A stretch of 64,000 nucleotides of DNA from Paucibacter sp. DJ2R-2 (GTDB lineage Bacteria; Pseudomonadota; Gammaproteobacteria; Burkholderiales; Burkholderiaceae_C), in the NCBI RefSeq assembly GCF_025717675.1, contig NZ_JAJIRT010000007.1:124001-188000 (forward strand), given 5' to 3'. Each line of letters opens with the position of its first letter. Position 1 is the stretch's first letter. Below the pieces are notes generated by a model. That model made no database searches. It was not told the DNA's origin and saw only the letters and a program-made list of their open reading frames with translations. Below are positions 60,069 through 64,000 of the stretch, piece after piece. The position numbers were made by a program, and so were the translations under genes.

Positions 60069-61130
60069 GTGGCCGAGATGGTCTGGAACCCTGTGCAGCC
60101 CGTGCAGCTTCTACGGCGCCACGTGCAGGCTTGGTGGCTGGCCCGCCACCGGCGCAGCGACACCCTGGTGCTGAGCCAGCGCAACCTCTACATCCTGCCC
60201 AGCCGGCCGGGTCTGTTCTTTTGTGCGACCCTGCTGGTGCTGCTCTTGGCTTCGATCAATGAGCAGCTCAGCCTGGGCTATCTGCTGACCTTTTTGCTCG
60301 GAGGCGCGGGGCTGGCCTCCATGCACAGCACGCACAGCAATCTGCAGGGCCTGAGCCTGGACTTGAAACCGCCCGGGCCGGTGTTCGCCGGCGACGATGT
60401 GCAACTGGACCTGCGTCTGCACAACGACGGTGCGGCCCGCTACGGTGTCGGCCTTCAAGTCAAGGAGTCGATGCCCGGTGGAGGCCTTGACCGAGTCGCC
60501 TGGACCGATGTCCCGGCCGGCGGCCACGCGCCTTTGCAACTGCGCTTTGCCAGCGCGCAGCGTGGCCTGCATGAGCTGCCGGAGCTGCAGGTTCTGAGCC
60601 GCTTTCCGCTCGGACTGTTCCGCGCCTGGAGCGTCTGGCGGCCGGCGGCCCAGGTCTGGGTCTATCCGCGCCCCGAGGTGGCTCCACCGCCCTTTCCGGT
60701 CCACGCCGGCGCGGGCGAAGGCCATGCCCAGCCCAGCCGCTTGCGCCAGGCCGGGCTGGAGCTGGACGGCGTGCGCGCCTACCAGCGCGGCGACTCCATG
60801 CGCCAGGTGCTCTGGAAGAAGGCCGCACTGAGCTTGGACAGCGGTGTGCAGGGCGCGCCGCTCTGGGTGCGCGACAGCCAGGCCCAAGCCGCCCAGGAGC
60901 TGTGGCTGGACTGGCAGGACACCGCCGGCCTGGCCGACCCAGAGCTGCGCCTCTCGCGCCTGTGTGCCTGGCTGCTGGCGGCCGAAGCCCTGCAGCGCCC
61001 CTACGGCCTGCGCTTGGACGGCCAGGAATGGCCGCCCGAGCTCGGCCCCGGCCACCAAGAGCTCTGCCTGCAGGTCCTGGCTCGCCATGGCTTGCCACCG
61101 GCACGCCAGGTCGCGGACCGCAGCCCATGA
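60069..61130 (+). CDS. DUF58 domain protein
   Basis: Membrane-linked protein of 353 residues encoded directly after moxR. Two hydrophobic helices (about 43-62 and 68-85) are followed by a beta-rich segment (LQLDLRLHNDG-like) and the DUF58 signature in LDGVRAYQRGDSMRQVLWKKAA, part of a von Willebrand A-like fold. The start is a GTG one base after the moxR stop; an ATG three codons later is the alternative. The stop overlaps the next gene as ATGA. Function is not defined beyond partnership with MoxR. Confidence 0.9.
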   Translation: MAEMVWNPVQPVQLLRRHVQAWWLARHRRSDTLVLSQRNLYILPSRPGLFFCATLLVLLLASINEQLSLGYLLTFLLGGAGLASMHSTHSNLQGLSLDLKPPGPVFAGDDVQLDLRLHNDGAARYGVGLQVKESMPGGGLDRVAWTDVPAGGHAPLQLRFASAQRGLHELPELQVLSRFPLGLFRAWSVWRPAAQVWVYPRPEVAPPPFPVHAGAGEGHAQPSRLRQAGLELDGVRAYQRGDSMRQVLWKKAALSLDSGVQGAPLWVRDSQAQAAQELWLDWQDTAGLADPELRLSRLCAWLLAAEALQRPYGLRLDGQEWPPELGPGHQELCLQVLARHGLPPARQVADRSP

Positions 61131-63187
61131 ACAGCAAGGCCTTCCGCCGCAGCGGCCAGCCCTTGGCGCGCGATACCCGGGACACCTGGTTCCTCCTGGC
61201 CATCATTGCCGCGGTGGTGCTGCCGCATCTTGACCATCTGCCGCCTTGGGCCAGTGCCATCACCGGCCTGATGCTGGGCTGGCGTGGCTGGCTGGCCTGG
61301 CGGGGTCAGGCCTTGCCTGGGCGCTGGGCGCTGGTCGGCGTGCTGCTGATCACGGCCGCGCTGACCTGGCTGAGCCACCGCACCCTGCTGGGCCGCGAGG
61401 CCGGCATCACCATGCTGGTGATGCTGATGGCGCTCAAGACCCTGGAGCTGCGCGCGCGGCGCGACGCCTTCGTCGTGTTCTTCCTTGGCTTCTTCCTGGT
61501 GCTGACGAACTTCTTCTATTCGCAGTCGCTGCTGACGGCGCTGTGGATGCTGGCCAGCGTCTGGGCCCTGCTCAGCGCTCTGGTGCTGGCGCAGATGCCG
61601 GTGGGCCAACCGAGCCTGCGCCTGGCTGCGACACAGGCCGCGCGCACCACGGCATGGGGCCTGCCGGTGATGGTGCTGCTGTTCCTGCTGTTCCCGCGCA
61701 TCGCGCCGCTTTGGGGTCTGCCCTCGGACGCTGTGGGCCGCACCGGCTTGTCCAATAGCATGGACTTCGGCGCCATGGCCGAGATCGCCAACGACGACAC
61801 CATCGCCATGCGCCTGCGCTTTGAAGGCCCGGCGCCACCGCCCGAGGCGCGCTACTTTCGCGGCCCGGTGCTGGGCCAGTTCAATGGCCGCACTTGGCGG
61901 CCGGCCCTCATGAATTTCCCCGGCCGCAGCGATGCCTTGCAGGTCAGCGGCCCGGCGCTTCGCTACGAGCTGACTCTGGAGCCGCAGCGCATCAGCGTCC
62001 TGCCCTTGCTGGAGATGAGCGGCGAACAGGCCGGCGCACTGCGCCAGGTCGAAAGTCTGAGCCTGAGCCGGGCGGGCGAACTGCAGTGGCAGGCCGGCCG
62101 CCCCATCACCGAACGTCTGCGTCTGGACGCCAGTGCCTACCTCAGCTACCGCCATGGGCCGCAGCAGAACAGCCTGGTGCTGCAGAACTACCTGGACCTG
62201 CCGCCTGGCCTGAACCCGCGCAGCCTGCAATGGGCCGCCGACCTGCGCCGCCAAAACCGCTTTGCCGGTCTCGAAGAAGCGCAGCTGACGCCGTTGCTGG
62301 TGGAAGCACTGCTCAAGCACATTCGCACGGCTGACTTCAGCTACACCCTGGCGCCAGGCCGTTATGGCGAGAACTCGCCGCACCTGATCGATGAGTTCTG
62401 GCTCGACCGGCGAATGGGTTTTTGTGAGCATTTCTCGGCGGCCATGGTGGTCGTCTTGCGTGCCATGGGCGTGCCGGCACGCATCGTCACCGGCTTTCAG
62501 GGCATGGACAGCCAGCCGCAGGACGGCTACTGGATCGTGCGCAACAGCAATGCCCATGCCTGGGTCGAGTACTGGCTGCCCGGCCGCGGCTGGCTGCGCG
62601 CCGACCCGACCGCCGCGGTGGCGCCCGAACGCGTCATGCAAGGTCAGGCCTTGCGCCCCGCGCCCGGCGTGCTGGCAGGTGCCCTGGGCCAGATCAACCC
62701 AACCCTGTGGTTGAACCTGCGGCGCGGCTGGGAGGCGCTCAACAACCGCTGGCAGCAACAGGTGCTGAACTACTCGCGCCAGAACCAATTCGATCTGCTC
62801 AAGCAATTAGGCGTCAGCCAGCCCGACTGGACCGCCCTGGGCCAGCTCAGCGCCGCCGTGATCGCCAGCCTGGGGCTGTTCGGCGCCGCCTGGAGCCTGT
62901 GGCAGCGCCACCGTCCGCAGGACGCCTGGAGCCGCCAGCGGGGCCAGGTCTTGCGCGAGCTGCAGGCCTTGGGCCTGCGCGAGGCCGCGCCGCACCAGAG
63001 CCCGGGTGCATGGGCGCAGCTGCTGCAGGAGCGCTTCGGCGAGGCTGCCGAGCCCGCGGCACGCTTGCTTCGCGAACAAGAAGCTGCGCGCTACGGCAGG
63101 AGCGCCAGCGCCCAGGCACCGGGCTGGCGCGAGCGTCGGCGTTGGCTGGCGGCCTTCCGCGCAGCCTGCCGGCCTTGCCGCAGCTGA
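61127..63187 (+). CDS. tgpA: TgpA-like DUF3488/transglutaminase-domain membrane protein
   Basis: Inner-membrane protein of 686 residues. Six or so helices fill about 20-195 (DUF3488), then a periplasmic transglutaminase-like domain with triad Cys433 in MGFCEHFSAAMV, His477 in NSNAHAWVEYW and Asp493 in LRADPTAAV; one more helix (LSAAVIASLGLFGAAWSL) and a cytoplasmic DUF4129-like tail follow. In Pseudomonas the homologue TgpA is essential; the natural substrate is unknown. The start overlaps the DUF58 stop (ATGA), so the moxR-DUF58-tgpA genes are one operon. All catalytic residues are kept. Confidence 0.93.
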   Translation: MNSKAFRRSGQPLARDTRDTWFLLAIIAAVVLPHLDHLPPWASAITGLMLGWRGWLAWRGQALPGRWALVGVLLITAALTWLSHRTLLGREAGITMLVMLMALKTLELRARRDAFVVFFLGFFLVLTNFFYSQSLLTALWMLASVWALLSALVLAQMPVGQPSLRLAATQAARTTAWGLPVMVLLFLLFPRIAPLWGLPSDAVGRTGLSNSMDFGAMAEIANDDTIAMRLRFEGPAPPPEARYFRGPVLGQFNGRTWRPALMNFPGRSDALQVSGPALRYELTLEPQRISVLPLLEMSGEQAGALRQVESLSLSRAGELQWQAGRPITERLRLDASAYLSYRHGPQQNSLVLQNYLDLPPGLNPRSLQWAADLRRQNRFAGLEEAQLTPLLVEALLKHIRTADFSYTLAPGRYGENSPHLIDEFWLDRRMGFCEHFSAAMVVVLRAMGVPARIVTGFQGMDSQPQDGYWIVRNSNAHAWVEYWLPGRGWLRADPTAAVAPERVMQGQALRPAPGVLAGALGQINPTLWLNLRRGWEALNNRWQQQVLNYSRQNQFDLLKQLGVSQPDWTALGQLSAAVIASLGLFGAAWSLWQRHRPQDAWSRQRGQVLRELQALGLREAAPHQSPGAWAQLLQERFGEAAEPAARLLREQEAARYGRSASAQAPGWRERRRWLAAFRAACRPCRS

Positions 63188-63287
63188 AGCCACCCGCCGA
63201 ACCCGGCGATCAAGCCGGGTATGCTGAGCTCATTGCGCCCCCGGGGTGAGCTGCCACTTTCTAGTTTTCCGACCGATCTGATTCTTG

Positions 63288-64000
63288 ATGCGCCCGCCTT
63301 TTCTTTCGCTTTCCTCCCTGCCACGCGCCCTGAGTTCATTGCGGCACGCTCTCAAGACGCCACCGCGGCCGGGCTTGTTCTCCTCTGTGATGCTCAGCGC
63401 GGCGCTTCTGATGATGAGCGCGCCCATGCCGGCCTTGGCCGCGCTCGCCCAGCTTGACGCCAAGCATCCGCAAGCCAAAAAGAAGAAGGCTCAGGCCAAA
63501 GCGGCGGCCAAACCCGTCGCCAAGTCCAAAGCCAAGACGGCCGCGCTCAAGGCTTTCGGCACTCGGCCCGATCTGCTGGCCTTTGCCGCCGGCCTGGCCA
63601 GCGAGCAAGGCTGGGACGAGGCCAGCCTGCAGCAAGTTCAAACCCAGCTGGCGCAAGCCCATATCCACCCGAGCGTGCAGCGCCTGATCATGCCGCCGCC
63701 GGCCGGCACCGCCAAAGACTGGGCCGCCTACCGCGCCCGCTTTGTCGAGCCGCGGCGCCTGCAGGCCGGCCTGCAGTTCTGGGAACAAAACGCCGCCAGC
63801 CTGGCGCGGGCCGAGAACGAGTACGGCGTGCCGGCCGAGTTGATCGCCGGCCTGATCGGCGTTGAGACCTTTTACGGCCAGATCACCGGCGGCTTTTCGG
63901 TGCTGGATGCCCTGGCCACCCTGGCCTTCGAGTTCCCCAGTGGGCGCAGCGACCGCAGCGCCTTCTTCCGCAGCGAGCTGGCCGAGTTCCTGAAGCTTTG
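63288..64000 (+). CDS. mltB: Lytic murein transglycosylase B (3' end cut off)
   Basis: Peptidoglycan-cleaving enzyme; 237 residues are visible and the frame is still open at the window end. A signal segment (SVMLSAALLMMSAPMPALA) precedes a Lys/Ala-rich linker (AKKKKAQAKAAAKPVAKSKAK) and the catalytic domain, which has FVEPRRLQAGLQFWEQNAASLARAENEYGVPAELIAGLIGVETFYG, with Glu193 as the catalytic acid, then VLDALATLAFEFP and RSAFFRSELAEFL. The residues match the MltB/Slt35 family. It lies 100 bp behind the tgpA operon in the same direction. Whether the mature form is a lipoprotein is unclear, since no lipobox is visible. Confidence 0.9.
   Translation, partial: MRPPFLSLSSLPRALSSLRHALKTPPRPGLFSSVMLSAALLMMSAPMPALAALAQLDAKHPQAKKKKAQAKAAAKPVAKSKAKTAALKAFGTRPDLLAFAAGLASEQGWDEASLQQVQTQLAQAHIHPSVQRLIMPPPAGTAKDWAAYRARFVEPRRLQAGLQFWEQNAASLARAENEYGVPAELIAGLIGVETFYGQITGGFSVLDALATLAFEFPSGRSDRSAFFRSELAEFLKL

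Overview
The window reads as a contiguous, gene-dense piece of a GC-rich betaproteobacterial chromosome. It most likely comes from the order Burkholderiales, in the Roseateles/Paucibacter/Rubrivivax/Leptothrix neighbourhood. The evidence is an XrtA/PEP-CTERM exopolysaccharide regulatory block, a small Trp-rich protein of the TIGR04438 type, the surE-pcm-nlpD-rpoS and yhbY/rlmE-ftsH-folP-glmM orders, carA-carB-greA, and a trxA-rho-rpmE type B order. No phage, insertion sequence, CRISPR array or rRNA operon was seen; the two RNA genes are tRNA-Arg(TCT) and tRNA-Pro(TGG). The genus is an inference from gene content only.

Region by region. 1-4.4 kb: the edge of an exosortase-linked exopolysaccharide locus (response regulator prsR, histidine kinase prsK, a TIGR03013 sugar transferase), all on the minus strand, with a sigma-54-like promoter candidate upstream. 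4.8-12.9 kb: a branched-chain amino acid binding protein, holC and pepA divergent from lptF-lptG, then cbiX-cysB and a methionine-type aminotransferase. 13-18.3 kb: a FimV-like protein, a Crp/Fnr regulator, a glutathione transferase and two unrecognised proteins. 18.8-23.8 kb: tRNA-Arg, an OPT transporter, tRNA-Pro, trxA, rho and rpmE. 23.9-31.3 kb: a GT-C-like membrane protein, then glmM, folP, ftsH and rlmE, with yhbY divergent. 31.3-36.9 kb: a DUF4149 protein, greA, carB and carA. 37-43.7 kb: a GlcG-like protein, a Bax-inhibitor-1-like protein, rlmD, and rpoS-nlpD-pcm-surE. 43.9-50.8 kb: an orphan LuxR-type response regulator, an NHL-propeller/M23 peptidase fusion, a small Trp-rich protein, a cytochrome c, acs and an UPF0114 protein. 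50.9-58 kb: a chemoreceptor paired with a secreted Cache protein, nhaA, class I fumarase, a large imperfect palindrome and an MscS channel. 58.1-64 kb: a histone-deacetylase-like hydrolase divergent from a MoxR-DUF58-transglutaminase operon, and the start of an mltB-like lytic transglycosylase cut by the window end.

Most genes are housekeeping or envelope functions and several are translationally coupled by ATGA overlaps (prsK/prsR, lptF/lptG, cbiX/cysB, surE/pcm, DUF58/tgpA). No wholly new multi-gene system stands out. The items most worth checking are the roughly 500-bp imperfect palindrome between fumA and the MscS gene (centre near 56478), three degenerate copies of the acs 3' end lying just beyond acs, the NHL-M23 fusion with an apparently intact metal site, the soluble-Cache/chemoreceptor pair, the sigma-54 promoter candidate of the exopolysaccharide gene, and the 20-bp rlmE/yhbY divergent spacer that seems to give nearly leaderless messages both ways.
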